64,000 nucleotides of DNA from Ga0077527 sp038316355. Its GTDB lineage: Bacteria > Pseudomonadota > Gammaproteobacteria > Burkholderiales > SG8-41. The translations under genes were made by a program, and so were the position numbers. Location of the stretch: positions 1-64,000 of the forward strand of contig JBBQAO010000006.1 in the NCBI GenBank assembly GCA_038316355.1, given 5' to 3'. The notes beneath the pieces are model-generated. The model was given only the letters and a program-made list of their open reading frames with translations. It ran no database searches and had not been told where the DNA came from. The stretch's first letter is position 1, and each line of letters starts with the position of its first letter. Positions 7,743-16,048 of the stretch are shown in pieces.

Positions 7743-9227
7743 TCAAGCGTTGGTTTCAGCGAACCACGGCGCACGGGCCGCCATGATCAGCGTTTTGGCG
7801 CGCTCAATGTCGAGCGCCGTCAATTCGACGAGATCGTCAGTAGCGTAGTCAGCGAGATCTTCCTGCGTGGCGATGCCTTTCGAGGCCAGCAATCGTGCCG
7901 TATCGTTGTCCATGCCCTCGACTTTCAGCAGATCTTCGATGTCATGTTCAACTTTTTCTTCATTCGCAATCGCCTGTGTCAGCAGTGCATTGCGGGCGCG
8001 GCTGCGCAACTCGTTGACGGTAGCCTCGTCAAACGATTCGATTTCCAGCATCTCGGTAAGCGGTACGTAAGCCACTTCTTCGAGCGTAGCGAAACCTTCC
8101 TGCACCAGGATATCGGCCACTTCCTCGTCCACATCCAGTTTTTCCATGAACTCGGCGCGCGTGCGCGAGGTTTCTTCTTCGCTCTTTTTCTTGGCGTCGA
8201 CTTCGGTCATCAGATTCAGTTCCCAGCCGGTAAGTTCACCCGCCAGACGTACATTCTGTCCGCTGCGACCGATGGCCTGCGCCAGATTTTCCTCGTCAAC
8301 GACGATGTCCATGCTGTGTTTTTCTTCATCGACGACGATACTGCTGACTTCCGCCGGCGCCAGGGCATTGATCACAAACTGTGCAGGGTCCGGATTCCAC
8401 AGCACGATGTCGACGCGCTCCTGGGCCAGTTCGGCGGTCACCGCCTGCACGCGCGAGTCGCGCATCCCGACGCAGGTGCCGATCGGATCGATACGCGCAT
8501 CCTTGGAATGGACGGCAATCTTGGCCCGCGAGCCGGGGTCGCGCGCGGCGCCCTTGATCTCGAGCAGGCCTTCCTCGATCTCCGGCACTTCCAGCTCAAA
8601 CAGCCGGGCGATGAATTCCGGGGCCGTCCGCGACAGTATCAGGTGCGGACCCCGCGCCAGACGATCGACTTTCCAGACATAGGCACGCACACGGTCGCCC
8701 AAGCGCAGGTTTTCCTTCGGAATCATCTGGTCGCGTGGCAGCATGGCTTCCAGGCGGCCGGATTCGACGATGGCATTGCCGCGCTCCATGCGTTTGATCA
8801 CCCCGGTAACGAGGTGCTCCTTGCGCGCGAGGAAATCGTTGAGGATTTGTTCGCGTTCGGCGTCGCGGATTTTCTGCACGATGACCTGCTTGGCGGTCTG
8901 CGCGCCGATGCGGCCGACTTCCATGGCGTCGAGCGGTTCCTCGACAAATTCGCCGATTTCGAATTCAGGGTCTTCCTCCTGCGCCTCGTGGAGCTTGTAC
9001 TGTCGCGACGGCACTTCGATTTCCTCGTTCTTCACCACTTCCCAGCGGCGGAAGAAGGAGAACTCACCGGTGGTGCGGTCTACCGAAGCGCGAACATCGA
9101 CGTCCTCGGTAAATTTCTTCTTGGCCGCCGAAGCCAGGGCGAGTTCAAGCGCGCCGAACACGATTTCCTTGTCGACGTTCTTTTCGCGCGCCAGCGCGTC
9201 AACCAACAACAGAATTTCACGATTCAT
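7743..9227 (-). CDS. nusA: Transcription termination/antitermination factor NusA
   Basis: NusA binds RNA polymerase and controls pausing, termination and antitermination. The 494-residue product has the N-terminal RNAP-binding domain, an S1 domain, and two KH domains, the second around AIGRSGQNVRLA. Two C-terminal acidic repeats follow, with the E. coli-type domain layout and length (495). The start is ATG 9225-9227, preceded by GGAGACGGAA. The open frame reaches 9356 but that part overlaps rimP and is not coding. It lies 13 bases after rimP. Confidence 0.97.
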   Translation of the reverse strand: MNREILLLVDALAREKNVDKEIVFGALELALASAAKKKFTEDVDVRASVDRTTGEFSFFRRWEVVKNEEIEVPSRQYKLHEAQEEDPEFEIGEFVEEPLDAMEVGRIGAQTAKQVIVQKIRDAEREQILNDFLARKEHLVTGVIKRMERGNAIVESGRLEAMLPRDQMIPKENLRLGDRVRAYVWKVDRLARGPHLILSRTAPEFIARLFELEVPEIEEGLLEIKGAARDPGSRAKIAVHSKDARIDPIGTCVGMRDSRVQAVTAELAQERVDIVLWNPDPAQFVINALAPAEVSSIVVDEEKHSMDIVVDEENLAQAIGRSGQNVRLAGELTGWELNLMTEVDAKKKSEEETSRTRAEFMEKLDVDEEVADILVQEGFATLEEVAYVPLTEMLEIESFDEATVNELRSRARNALLTQAIANEEKVEHDIEDLLKVEGMDNDTARLLASKGIATQEDLADYATDDLVELTALDIERAKTLIMAARAPWFAETNA

Positions 9228-9240
9228 TTCCGTCTCCCGC

Positions 9241-9669
9241 TCAAAGCACCGGCACCAGCCGCGCCTTATCCACATTGCCCAGGTCCAGCGACAGCAGCTG
9301 CCCGTCGATTTCCAGACCCACTTTGCCCGCCTCGGTATCGCACAGCACACCGACAAAATTGCGTTGCCCGGCCACCGGCACGCGCAGCTTCAGTCGCGCT
9401 TTTTGCCCGCTGAACCGCGCAAAATCCTTCGCCGTGCGCAGCGGCCGGTCCAAACCTGGCGACGATACCTCCAGACGCTCGTAACCGACCTTTTCCACTG
9501 CGAGCCACCGGCCCAGATGATTGCTCACCAGAGCACAGTCATCAACATTGATACCGCCGGATTTGTCGATAAAAACGCGCAACAGCCCGCCCTTGGTCGA
9601 ACGCTCCAGTTCCACCAGTTCGTAGCCAAGTCCGGCCAGCGTGTTTTCGAGCAAACCCTGCAAATCCAT
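9241..9669 (-). CDS. rimP: Ribosome maturation factor RimP
   Basis: RimP acts in early 30S subunit maturation. The 142-residue product has the two-domain layout: an N-terminal alpha/beta domain with GYELVELE and RVFIDK..GI.VDDCA, then an SH3-like C-terminal domain. It contains the conserved EVSSPGLDRPL segment. It is the first gene of the operon. The ATG has no obvious Shine-Dalgarno sequence and lies only 26 bases after a terminator-like hairpin, so its expression may be controlled in the leader. Confidence 0.96.
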   Translation of the reverse strand: MDLQGLLENTLAGLGYELVELERSTKGGLLRVFIDKSGGINVDDCALVSNHLGRWLAVEKVGYERLEVSSPGLDRPLRTAKDFARFSGQKARLKLRVPVAGQRNFVGVLCDTEAGKVGLEIDGQLLSLDLGNVDKARLVPVL

Positions 9670-9689
9670 GCAAAATCAGCGACACAAAC

Positions 9690-9710
9690 AAAAAATGGGC
9701 GATCCGCCCA
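9690..9710 (-). terminator. Attenuator-like hairpin in the rimP-nusA leader
   Basis: On the minus strand, the stem TGGGCG/CGCCCA with a 3-base loop (9696-9710) is followed by six T. It sits inside the predicted leader, between the promoter at 9759-9787 and the rimP start. The downstream half-site is duplicated: ATCCGCCCAT occurs at 9702-9711 and again at 9712-9721, so two alternative pairings are possible. Feedback control by NusA is an inference. Confidence 0.6.
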
Positions 9711-9758
9711 TATCCGCCCATCCGTGTGCGCTGCCCAATTCGTTTTACAGAACTTTGA

Positions 9759-9787
9759 AGTATAACAAAAAATTGGCTTTCGTCCAA
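9759..9787 (-). promoter_or_regulatory. Sigma-70 promoter of the rimP-nusA-infB operon
   Basis: On the minus strand, TTGGAC (9782-9787) is separated by exactly 17 bases from TATACT (9759-9764). The predicted start is near 9752, giving a leader of about 83 nt. Confidence 0.75.
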
Positions 9788-9894
9788 TAATCCGCCGCAA
9801 CACCTGGATTGTGGCTATCGGCTTAAATATTGTTTAAATACAATACTTTAAATCATTAAAGTGCAACAAATTACGGTTTCATGCAGGTGACCGC

Positions 9895-9922
9895 TTGGCA
9901 AGCCAGAATAACTGTATATAAT
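9895..9922 (+). promoter_or_regulatory. lexA promoter, predicted to give a leaderless mRNA
   Basis: TTGGCA (9895-9900), a 16-base spacer and a perfect TATAAT (9917-9922) are present. The start point seven bases downstream of the -10 would be 9929-9930, the A of the lexA ATG. No Shine-Dalgarno sequence fits between. Confidence 0.7.
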
Positions 9923-9927
9923 TACAG
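9912..9927 (+). promoter_or_regulatory. LexA operator (SOS box)
   Basis: The palindrome CTGTATATAATTACAG matches the LexA box consensus CTG-N10-CAG with the preferred AT-rich centre. It covers the -10 element, so LexA bound here would block RNA polymerase directly: autorepression. Confidence 0.92.
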
Positions 9928-9929
9928 TC

Positions 9930-10598
9930 ATGAATGATGAAAACCGCACTGGAAACCAAGCCGGAAACCACGTCGAAAGTCAGGCCGAAACCCAGAAACC
10001 ACTGACCGCACGTCAGCAGGAAGTTCTGCGCCTGATCGAGGCCCATGTTGAAGAGTCGGGATTCCCGCCGACACGGGCTGAAATCTGCGCGGCCATGGGC
10101 TTCAGCTCACCGAATGCCGCAGAAACTCACTTGCGGGCGCTGGAACGCAAAGGCGTCATCGCAATGACGTCTGGTGCCTCACGAGGTATCCGCCTGACAC
10201 AGCAACAAGACAGCCTGCCTGTCGTTGGACGTGTCGCCGCCGGCAGCCCGATGCTGGCAGAACAAAACGTCGAACAGCGTTATCGCGTCGACCCTGCCAT
10301 GTTTGAACCGGCCGCCGATTACCTGCTGCGGGTACGTGGCATGAGCATGCGCGATGCAGGCATCCTCGAAGGTGACCTGCTGGCAGTGCACCGTACGCCG
10401 CACTTCAAATCGGGACAGATCGTGGTTGCCCGCCTGCACGACGAAGTCACGGTCAAACGCATCCAGCGCAACCGCAATACCGTCGAGTTGATTGCGGAAA
10501 ATCCGGATTTCAAACCGATTGTGGTCGACCTGAAACGCGACCCGCTGGAAATCGAAGGCATTGCCGTCGGCATTATCCGCAACGGCAAAGGCTTCTGA
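9930..10598 (+). CDS. lexA: SOS response repressor LexA
   Basis: LexA represses SOS genes and cleaves itself when RecA filaments form. The 222-residue protein has the winged-helix DNA-binding domain (about 25-90), beginning at LTARQQEVL. The self-cleavage site is Ala104-Gly105 in RVAAGSP, with catalytic Ser139 in GMSM and Lys176 in VTVKRI. It carries about 22 extra hydrophilic residues before the usual N-terminus. No alternative start exists: an in-frame TAA lies at 9909-9911 and there is no internal ATG or GTG before the HTH. The SOS box ends two bases before the ATG. Confidence 0.97.
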   Translation: MNDENRTGNQAGNHVESQAETQKPLTARQQEVLRLIEAHVEESGFPPTRAEICAAMGFSSPNAAETHLRALERKGVIAMTSGASRGIRLTQQQDSLPVVGRVAAGSPMLAEQNVEQRYRVDPAMFEPAADYLLRVRGMSMRDAGILEGDLLAVHRTPHFKSGQIVVARLHDEVTVKRIQRNRNTVELIAENPDFKPIVVDLKRDPLEIEGIAVGIIRNGKGF

Positions 10599-10625
10599 AC
10601 GCAGCGCCGGAGCAGGCCTCCCTCC

Positions 10626-11828
10626 TCAGGAATAATCCAGCCCCATCACTTCACGCACGTCGCGCAAGGTCTCCTGCGCCATCTTGCGCGCCTTCTCGCA
10701 GCCATCAGCAATGATGTTGCGCACCAGCGTCGGATCATCAAGATAACGTTCGGCACGTTCGCGCATCGGTTTCTGCTCGGCGATGATGGCATCAATCACC
10801 GGCTGCTTGCACTCGATGCAGCCAATGCCCGCGCTGCGGCAGCCCTCCTGCACCCATTTCCTCTTCGCTTCGTCCGAATACACCATATGTAATTGCCATA
10901 CCGGGCATCTCTCCGGATCACCCGGATCCGTGCGCTTGATGCGCGCTGGATCGGTGGGCATGGTTTTTATTTTTTTCGCCACGTTCTCCGGGCTTTCGCG
11001 CAAGGAAATAGTGTTGTTGTAGGACTTGGACATTTTCTGACCATCCAGCCCGGGCATTTTGGAGGCTTCCGTCAGTAACGCCTTGGGTTCGGTCAGGATC
11101 ACCTTGCCCCCGCCTTCGATAAAACCGAACAGCCGCTCACGGTCACCCAACGGCAGATTCTGCGTTTCTTCGAGCAGCGCCCGGGCAGCTGCAAGCGCTT
11201 CGACATCGCCCTGCTCCAGGTAATCGGTGCGCAGCTTGCGATAGAGTTTGCCGCGACGCGCGCCGAGTTTTTTGATGGCGGCCTCGGCCTTGGCCTCGAA
11301 ACCGGGTTCCCGGCCGAAGACATGGTTGAAGCGGCGGGCGATTTCACGGGTGATTTCGACATGCGGCACCTGGTCTTCACCGACCGGTACCAGATTCGCG
11401 CGATAAATCAGAATGTCCGCGCTTTGCAGCAGCGGATAACCGAGGAAACCGTAGGTCGCCAGATCTTTTTCGGCGAGCTTTTCCTGCTGGTCCTTGTAGG
11501 TCGGCACCCGTTCCAGCCAGGACAGCGGCGTGATCATCGACAGCAGCAGATGCAGTTCCGCGTGCTCAGGCACTTTCGACTGGATGAACAGCACGGCCTG
11601 TGCCGGATCAACACCGGCGGCCAGCCAGTCCACCACCATGTCCCAGGCGTGGTTCTCGATAGTTGCCGGATCATCGTAGTGCGTCGTCAGCGCATGCCAG
11701 TCGGCAACAAAGAACAGGCATTGATGCTCATGCTGGAGCTTGATCCAGTTTTTGAGTACGCCGTGGTAGTGGCCAAAATGCAGTGCGCCGGTCGGGCGCA
11801 TGCCGGATAAAACGCGGTTTTCAAACAT
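10626..11828 (-). CDS. trpS: Tryptophan--tRNA ligase
   Basis: This is a class I aminoacyl-tRNA synthetase charging tRNA-Trp. The 400-residue product has the HIGH-type motif HFGH (17-20) and the KMSKS loop, both intact. It is longer than the 334-residue E. coli enzyme because of an insertion before KMSKS, as in many betaproteobacterial TrpS proteins. The start is ATG 11826-11828, giving MFENRVLSGMRPTG. The frame stays open to 11897, but the extra residues do not resemble the family. It is convergent with lexA, with a 27-base gap. Confidence 0.95.
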   Translation of the reverse strand: MFENRVLSGMRPTGALHFGHYHGVLKNWIKLQHEHQCLFFVADWHALTTHYDDPATIENHAWDMVVDWLAAGVDPAQAVLFIQSKVPEHAELHLLLSMITPLSWLERVPTYKDQQEKLAEKDLATYGFLGYPLLQSADILIYRANLVPVGEDQVPHVEITREIARRFNHVFGREPGFEAKAEAAIKKLGARRGKLYRKLRTDYLEQGDVEALAAARALLEETQNLPLGDRERLFGFIEGGGKVILTEPKALLTEASKMPGLDGQKMSKSYNNTISLRESPENVAKKIKTMPTDPARIKRTDPGDPERCPVWQLHMVYSDEAKRKWVQEGCRSAGIGCIECKQPVIDAIIAEQKPMRERAERYLDDPTLVRNIIADGCEKARKMAQETLRDVREVMGLDYS

Positions 11829-11913
11829 GTAGGGTTCCGGAAGATGCCATCGGGATCGCCTCGACGGGAGACATGCAAATCCTGCGCCCGAAGCCAATCC
11901 GCATTAAATTATT

Positions 11914-11936
11914 AATAAAAACAATGGTTTATAAAT
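11914..11936 (+). repeat. AT-rich IHF-like element between the YciO-type gene and trpS
   Basis: AATAAAAACAATGGTTTA shares 12 identical bases with the 47491 copy. The core AAACAATGGTTTA (11919-11931) differs from the IHF consensus at one base. It lies 89-111 bases past the upstream gene's stop. Confidence 0.4.
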
Positions 11937-12024
11937 TATGATTCAGCGCAATATCGCGCCATGATGCGGCCAATTTTAACTGATGCCCCAAATTGCGTCG
12001 CAGACGGCTGATTTTTCTGATTTT

Positions 12025-12648
12025 TTACAAGCCGAACGGCACCAGGCTGCCCTTCCCTGCTCGAGTGACGACAGGCGCTGCTCCGGTCAGGTCTACCACC
12101 GTGGTTGGTTCCAAACCACAGGAACCGCCGTCGAGGATCAGATCGACCTGATGCTCCAACCGTTCACGGATTTCTGCTGCATCGGTGTGCGGCTGCTCGT
12201 CACCGGGCAGCAGTAGCGTCGACGACAGCAGCGGTTCACCGAGTTCAGCCAGCAATGCATCCACTACCGGATGATCGGGGATGCGCAGGCCGATGGTGCG
12301 CCGTTTCGGATGCTGCAGCCGTTTCGGCAGTTCACGGGTGGCTTCGAGGATAAACACATAACTGCCCGGCGTGACCGCCTTCAGCAAGCGGAACTGCTGA
12401 TTGTCGACCCGCGCGTAGGTGGCCAGCTCCGACAGATCGCGGCAGACCAGTGCAAAGTGATGCCGCGCATCAATGCCGCGGATCGTGCGAATGCGTTCCA
12501 TGGCGGTCTTGTCGCCGATGTGACAGCCGAGCGCATAACAGGAGTCAGTCGGATACACGATGATGCCGCCAGAGCGGATGATTTCCGTCGCGCGTTTGAT
12601 CAGGCGCGGCTGTGGGTTGTCCGGATGAATGGAAAAAAACTGCGACAC
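12025..12648 (-). CDS. YciO-type Sua5/YrdC family protein
   Basis: The family makes or binds threonylcarbamoyl-AMP for the tRNA t6A modification. The 207-residue product has the KRATEIIRSGGIIVYPTDSCYALGC entry (with the PTDS substrate loop), the KxRxxxxF-like region as TIRGIDARHHFAL, and the SSTLL strand near the C-terminus. The shorter length and sequence fit the YciO subgroup better than TsaC, so true t6A activity is uncertain. The start is GTG at 12646-12648, 31 bases after the phosphatase gene and in the same direction, so the two are probably co-transcribed. Confidence 0.85.
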   Translation of the reverse strand: MSQFFSIHPDNPQPRLIKRATEIIRSGGIIVYPTDSCYALGCHIGDKTAMERIRTIRGIDARHHFALVCRDLSELATYARVDNQQFRLLKAVTPGSYVFILEATRELPKRLQHPKRRTIGLRIPDHPVVDALLAELGEPLLSSTLLLPGDEQPHTDAAEIRERLEHQVDLILDGGSCGLEPTTVVDLTGAAPVVTRAGKGSLVPFGL

Positions 12649-12678
12649 GGCGAACGGCCAGCCCGGTTACGGCGGCGC

Positions 12679-13506
12679 TTAAAAAGCCGACCAGACCGGA
12701 TCACAGCCCGCGGGCAGTACCGGCACATTACCGATATCACGATAACCTTCACCGGGACCGTGAAAATCGGAGCCCGCCGAAGCGCGCAAACCAAAGCGTT
12801 TTGCGTAGCGCGCCCAGATCACAAACTCATCAGGAGTGTGCGATCCCGTGACTACCTCTACAGCAGCGCCACCCAGTTCGACAAACTCACCGAGAAGGCG
12901 TTCGGCCTGTTGCTGATTCAGGGAGTAACGCCCCGGATGTGCAATCACAGCCAGCCCGCCGCTGCCATTGATCCAATCAACGGCATCGGCCAATGCCACC
13001 CATTGATGCGGCACGTAACCGGGCTTGCCCGGTGTCAGGTAATTACGGAATACCGCATTGGTATCGCGGGCATGTCCTGCTTCCACCAGGTAACGCGCGA
13101 AATGCGAACGACTGAGCAGTTCCGGATTTTTGGCATAACGGCGTGCGCCTTCGAGGCTGCCGGCGATGCCTGCGGCGGCGAGGCTGTCGGCCATGCGTTG
13201 TGCCCGATGTTCACGACCGGCGCGGATCGCGGCAAGCCCATCCGCCAGCGGCGCATGATCAGGGTCAACGTCAAGACCGACGATATGCAGTGTTGTGTCT
13301 TCCCACTGCACCGATACTTCGACACCATCGATCAGACGCAAACCCCACTGCGCGGCGGCAACTCGCGCGGGCGCGAGGCCGGCCAGTTCGTCGTGATCCG
13401 TCAGTGCCAGCATGTCCACGCCACGCAAGACGGCGCGCTCTACCAGTTCGGCCGGACTGAGCAGTCCGTCGGAACAGGTTGAGTGGCTGTGCAGATCAAC
13501 TTTCAT
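12679..13506 (-). CDS. PHP-domain 3',5'-nucleoside bisphosphate phosphatase (Rnm/YciV-like)
   Basis: PHP-domain proteins of this family remove 3' phosphates from pAp-type nucleotides, and E. coli Rnm also trims rRNA 5' ends. The 275-residue product starts MKVDLHSHSTCSDG and carries the metal motifs HSHS (residues 6-9) and LTDHDEL, with further His and Asp ligands in IAHPGRY and ASGSDFHGPG. The start is ATG 13504-13506; a GTG at 13539 is possible but falls in AT-rich intergenic DNA. It pairs with a YciO-type gene downstream, the same neighbourhood seen around yciV/yciO in enterobacteria. Confidence 0.88.
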   Translation of the reverse strand: MKVDLHSHSTCSDGLLSPAELVERAVLRGVDMLALTDHDELAGLAPARVAAAQWGLRLIDGVEVSVQWEDTTLHIVGLDVDPDHAPLADGLAAIRAGREHRAQRMADSLAAAGIAGSLEGARRYAKNPELLSRSHFARYLVEAGHARDTNAVFRNYLTPGKPGYVPHQWVALADAVDWINGSGGLAVIAHPGRYSLNQQQAERLLGEFVELGGAAVEVVTGSHTPDEFVIWARYAKRFGLRASAGSDFHGPGEGYRDIGNVPVLPAGCDPVWSAF

Positions 13507-13517
13507 TGCAGGAATAG

Positions 13518-13557
13518 TAATAAAATCACAATAAATCACAATAAAATCAATATATTA
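13518..13557 (+). repeat. AT-rich IHF-like element upstream of the PHP phosphatase gene
   Basis: The stretch holds partial tandem copies of AATAAAATCA. It ends in CAATAAAATCAAT (13539-13551), identical over 13 bases to the 19871 copy. AATCAATATATTA (13545-13557) fits the IHF consensus perfectly. It lies in the divergent promoter region with the DUF1223 gene. Confidence 0.5.
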
Positions 13558-13639
13558 GATACATACTCCGGGGCATCATAGCAAACTTCGCCAAAATCGC
13601 GCAGTTGTAAGCAATAGCCGCTTACCGCGACCACTCAAC

Positions 13640-14416
13640 ATGCAGATCTCACGCAAACTCACCGCCGCTGCCTTGGCGCTGCTGCTCGCAACCCCGGTGA
13701 CCGCCGCCACCTGCAGCGCCGAGTCGGGTCAATCACGGGTGGCGCTGCTTGAGCTGTACACCTCCGAAGGCTGCGACAGTTGCCCGCCGACCGACCAGTG
13801 GTTCAGCACACTGCCGCAGCGCGGCTACACACCGCAGCGGGTGCTGGCACTGGCTTTTCACGTCGACTACTGGAATTACCTGGGCTGGAAAGACCCATAC
13901 GCGCAGGCCCGATTCAGTGCCAGGCAGCGCGACGCCAGTCGCCGCAACCAGGCACGGGTGGTGTACACGCCGCAACTGCTGCTGGACGGTGCAGACTACC
14001 GGCGGGGTCTGTTTGGTGACGATCTTGGTCCGCGGATTGCGTCCGGCAAAAATCAGGTGCCGGGCGCGCAAATCAGCATGACCGTCGATACCGGCGGCGC
14101 ACAGCCGCGGTTACGCGCCCGGATCAGCACGGCGGCCAATGCAGCGCAAGCCTACGCGGCGATTTACGAAAATAATCTGGTCACTGAAGTGGCTGCCGGC
14201 GAAAACCGGGGCAAGCGCCTGCGACATGATTTTGTGGTCCGCGAACTCTACGGCCCGTTTGCGCTGACTTCCGCCGCGCCGCTGCTCATCGACCAGGGCA
14301 TCCGCAGCGAACGCGGATGGAAAACCGCCGATCTGCATGCCGCCGTTTTTGTGCAGGACACCGGTACCGGCACGGCGCTGCAGGCACTCAACCTGCCGTG
14401 GTGTAACGCAGGATAA
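13640..14416 (+). CDS. Secreted DUF1223 protein (thioredoxin-like fold)
   Basis: The 258-residue product begins with a signal peptide (MQISRKLTAAALALLLATPVTA, cut near residue 22). It then has the family hallmark ELYTSEGCDSCPPTD with a CxxC pair at C45 and C48, and the FHVDYWNYLGWKD block. DUF1223 members are predicted periplasmic thiol proteins of unknown substrate; a redox role is inferred from the CxxC only. It stands alone between the divergent phosphatase gene and a membrane protein gene that starts 92 bases later. Confidence 0.8.
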   Translation: MQISRKLTAAALALLLATPVTAATCSAESGQSRVALLELYTSEGCDSCPPTDQWFSTLPQRGYTPQRVLALAFHVDYWNYLGWKDPYAQARFSARQRDASRRNQARVVYTPQLLLDGADYRRGLFGDDLGPRIASGKNQVPGAQISMTVDTGGAQPRLRARISTAANAAQAYAAIYENNLVTEVAAGENRGKRLRHDFVVRELYGPFALTSAAPLLIDQGIRSERGWKTADLHAAVFVQDTGTGTALQALNLPWCNAG

Positions 14417-14508
14417 TCAGGACTCTTTAAAAACAACGGGTTACCAGTGCCCGCGTGTTGGCGAATCGGCTATACTGAAAACGCTCAACTCAAAGGACGC
14501 CTCCGGGC

Positions 14509-15063
14509 ATGAACAGAATTCAAGGCATTGCGCTGGCCATCGCCGTGGCCAACCTGCTGCTGATCACACTGTTCCCGCCGGTAGATCAGTACTCCGTCGT
14601 ATCTTCGGCCGTACCCGTATTTGCCGGTTTTTATTTCATTGCCGGCAAACCGCTGCTGAGTGTCGTCAATACCGACCTGCTCACCATCGAAGTCGTGGTG
14701 GTATTGATCAATCTGGCCATCGCCTGGCTGCTGTTGCGCGACAAACCGGTCGGCATCAAAACCCGCGGCATGAATCTGCAAAACGCATCGCTGTTTTTCA
14801 CCGGTATCAATCTCGTGCTGATGCTGCTGTTCCCGCCAATGGAATCCGTATTTGCGCTGACCAAGGCGGCGATCCCGACATTCGAGGGCTTTTATTTCAT
14901 TTTTTCGCAGAAGCCCGCGCACGTGATCGTTGAAACACTGCTCTACCTGGAAGTCATGTTCATCCTGGTCAACGGTGCATTGCTGTGGCTGATTTTCCGC
15001 GAAAAACGCCCGCCTTCGGACAAGGAAATGCTGGCGGCGATGCAGCAGTTCACGCACAAGTAA
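14509..15063 (+). CDS. Membrane protein made of two tandem repeats, unknown function
   Basis: I do not recognise this family. The 184 residues contain two copies of one unit. Residues about 14-82 hold LFPPV, then VPVFAGFYFI, a hydrophobic helix and LLRDK; residues about 101-168 hold LFPPM, then IPTFEGFYFI, a hydrophobic helix and IFREK. Each unit has two hydrophobic stretches, so four membrane segments are expected with short soluble linkers. The ATG follows AAAGGACG at a longish distance, and TATACT (14471-14476) is a candidate -10. It is not obviously linked to either neighbour. Confidence 0.7.
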   Translation: MNRIQGIALAIAVANLLLITLFPPVDQYSVVSSAVPVFAGFYFIAGKPLLSVVNTDLLTIEVVVVLINLAIAWLLLRDKPVGIKTRGMNLQNASLFFTGINLVLMLLFPPMESVFALTKAAIPTFEGFYFIFSQKPAHVIVETLLYLEVMFILVNGALLWLIFREKRPPSDKEMLAAMQQFTHK

Positions 15064-15100
15064 AACACGGCACTGACCTGCGCCAGCAAAGCCCGGGGGA

Positions 15101-15718
15101 CTAACGCGGCTGGTGCAGCCGGCTTTGCGCCGGCACGTGTTGCGCGAGAAATTCCATCTGGTCGGCGAGGATGCGCCGGTTGGTGAGAATCAGGTATTCG
15201 GCACGATTCGGCACATAAGGCAGGTACACCAACTCCATGCCAGCGCCTTCCGGGGTGCGGTCGCTTTTGCGTTCGTTGCAGGCACGGCAGGCCGTCACCA
15301 CATTCATCCAGGTATCCCGGCCGCCCTTCGAAAATGGCACGATATGGTCTCGGGTCAGGCGCGTACCGGCAAAACCGGTCGCACAATAGGCGCAGATCTG
15401 GCGATCACGATGGAACAGTTCGCGGTTGTTCAGCGGCGGCACCTGGTTGAACGACTTCATTGCCATCGCCTTGCCCTTGATGGCGATGATGCTGGCACCG
15501 CTGATCATCGAACGTTCGCCGGTGATGCGGTTCATGCCGCCGTGCACGGTAAACGCATGGTTGCCCATGCTCCAGGCCACCTGATCCTTGGCATAGTAGT
15601 AGCAGGCATGCTGCCAGCTGATCCAGCGATGCGGCACGCCGTGCGTGTCCAGGGTCAGGATCAACGGGAACGGACGGAGCCCCGTCGGGTCATTCAGTGT
15701 CGGGTGATAGCCATCCAT
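15101..15718 (-). CDS. HNH endonuclease family protein
   Basis: The 205-residue product has an unassigned N-terminal half (1-100) and a C-terminal HNH domain. In the latter, C109-x2-C112 and C144-x2-C147 form the zinc ribbon and D124-H125 and N139 supply the HNH core (TRDHIVPFSKGG, then MNVVTACRACNERK). Full HNH architecture suggests a functional DNA nuclease. No methyltransferase, terminase or intein partner lies nearby, so its role is unknown. The ATG at 15716-15718 is the first in frame. Confidence 0.85.
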   Translation of the reverse strand: MDGYHPTLNDPTGLRPFPLILTLDTHGVPHRWISWQHACYYYAKDQVAWSMGNHAFTVHGGMNRITGERSMISGASIIAIKGKAMAMKSFNQVPPLNNRELFHRDRQICAYCATGFAGTRLTRDHIVPFSKGGRDTWMNVVTACRACNERKSDRTPEGAGMELVYLPYVPNRAEYLILTNRRILADQMEFLAQHVPAQSRLHQPR

Positions 15719-16048
15719 TGCGGGCAGTTTTCATCCAGAAATGACGCATGTTGAAGTGCAGCAACAATTTACCAGATTTTTGAATATTTGGAAGTTTTCG
15801 GGCCCCGGCAGGCTCCGGCTGGCCGGCAGACACCGGTCGCGCTATACTCCGCCGGCGTGATTTACCCCGTTCCATATTCCGGTTCACATCCCGGCTCTCC
15901 CCCACATCCGGCTTCGCTTCGTTGTCTGATCCAGTCTTGCGGCCCTGCGCGCCTGTGTTGCGTATCATGATGGCACCACGCTCACCGGTTTGTGCCGTTT
16001 CTGTGTTCTCCGGCTAGCGCCCGCCTTTTACCGCGCATTTTTACTGAT
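15719..16048. other. Noncoding region between the HNH gene and rhlE
   Basis: 330 bases separate two divergent genes. TATACT at 15843-15848 is a good -10 on the plus strand, but no convincing -35 is present. If used, it would give rhlE a 5' leader of about 190 nt. Open frames here look like noise. Confidence 0.5.

Noticed and set aside
7722..9413. 563-codon open frame antisense to nusA and rimP
   Set aside because: It spans two real genes on the opposite strand and has no domain signature.
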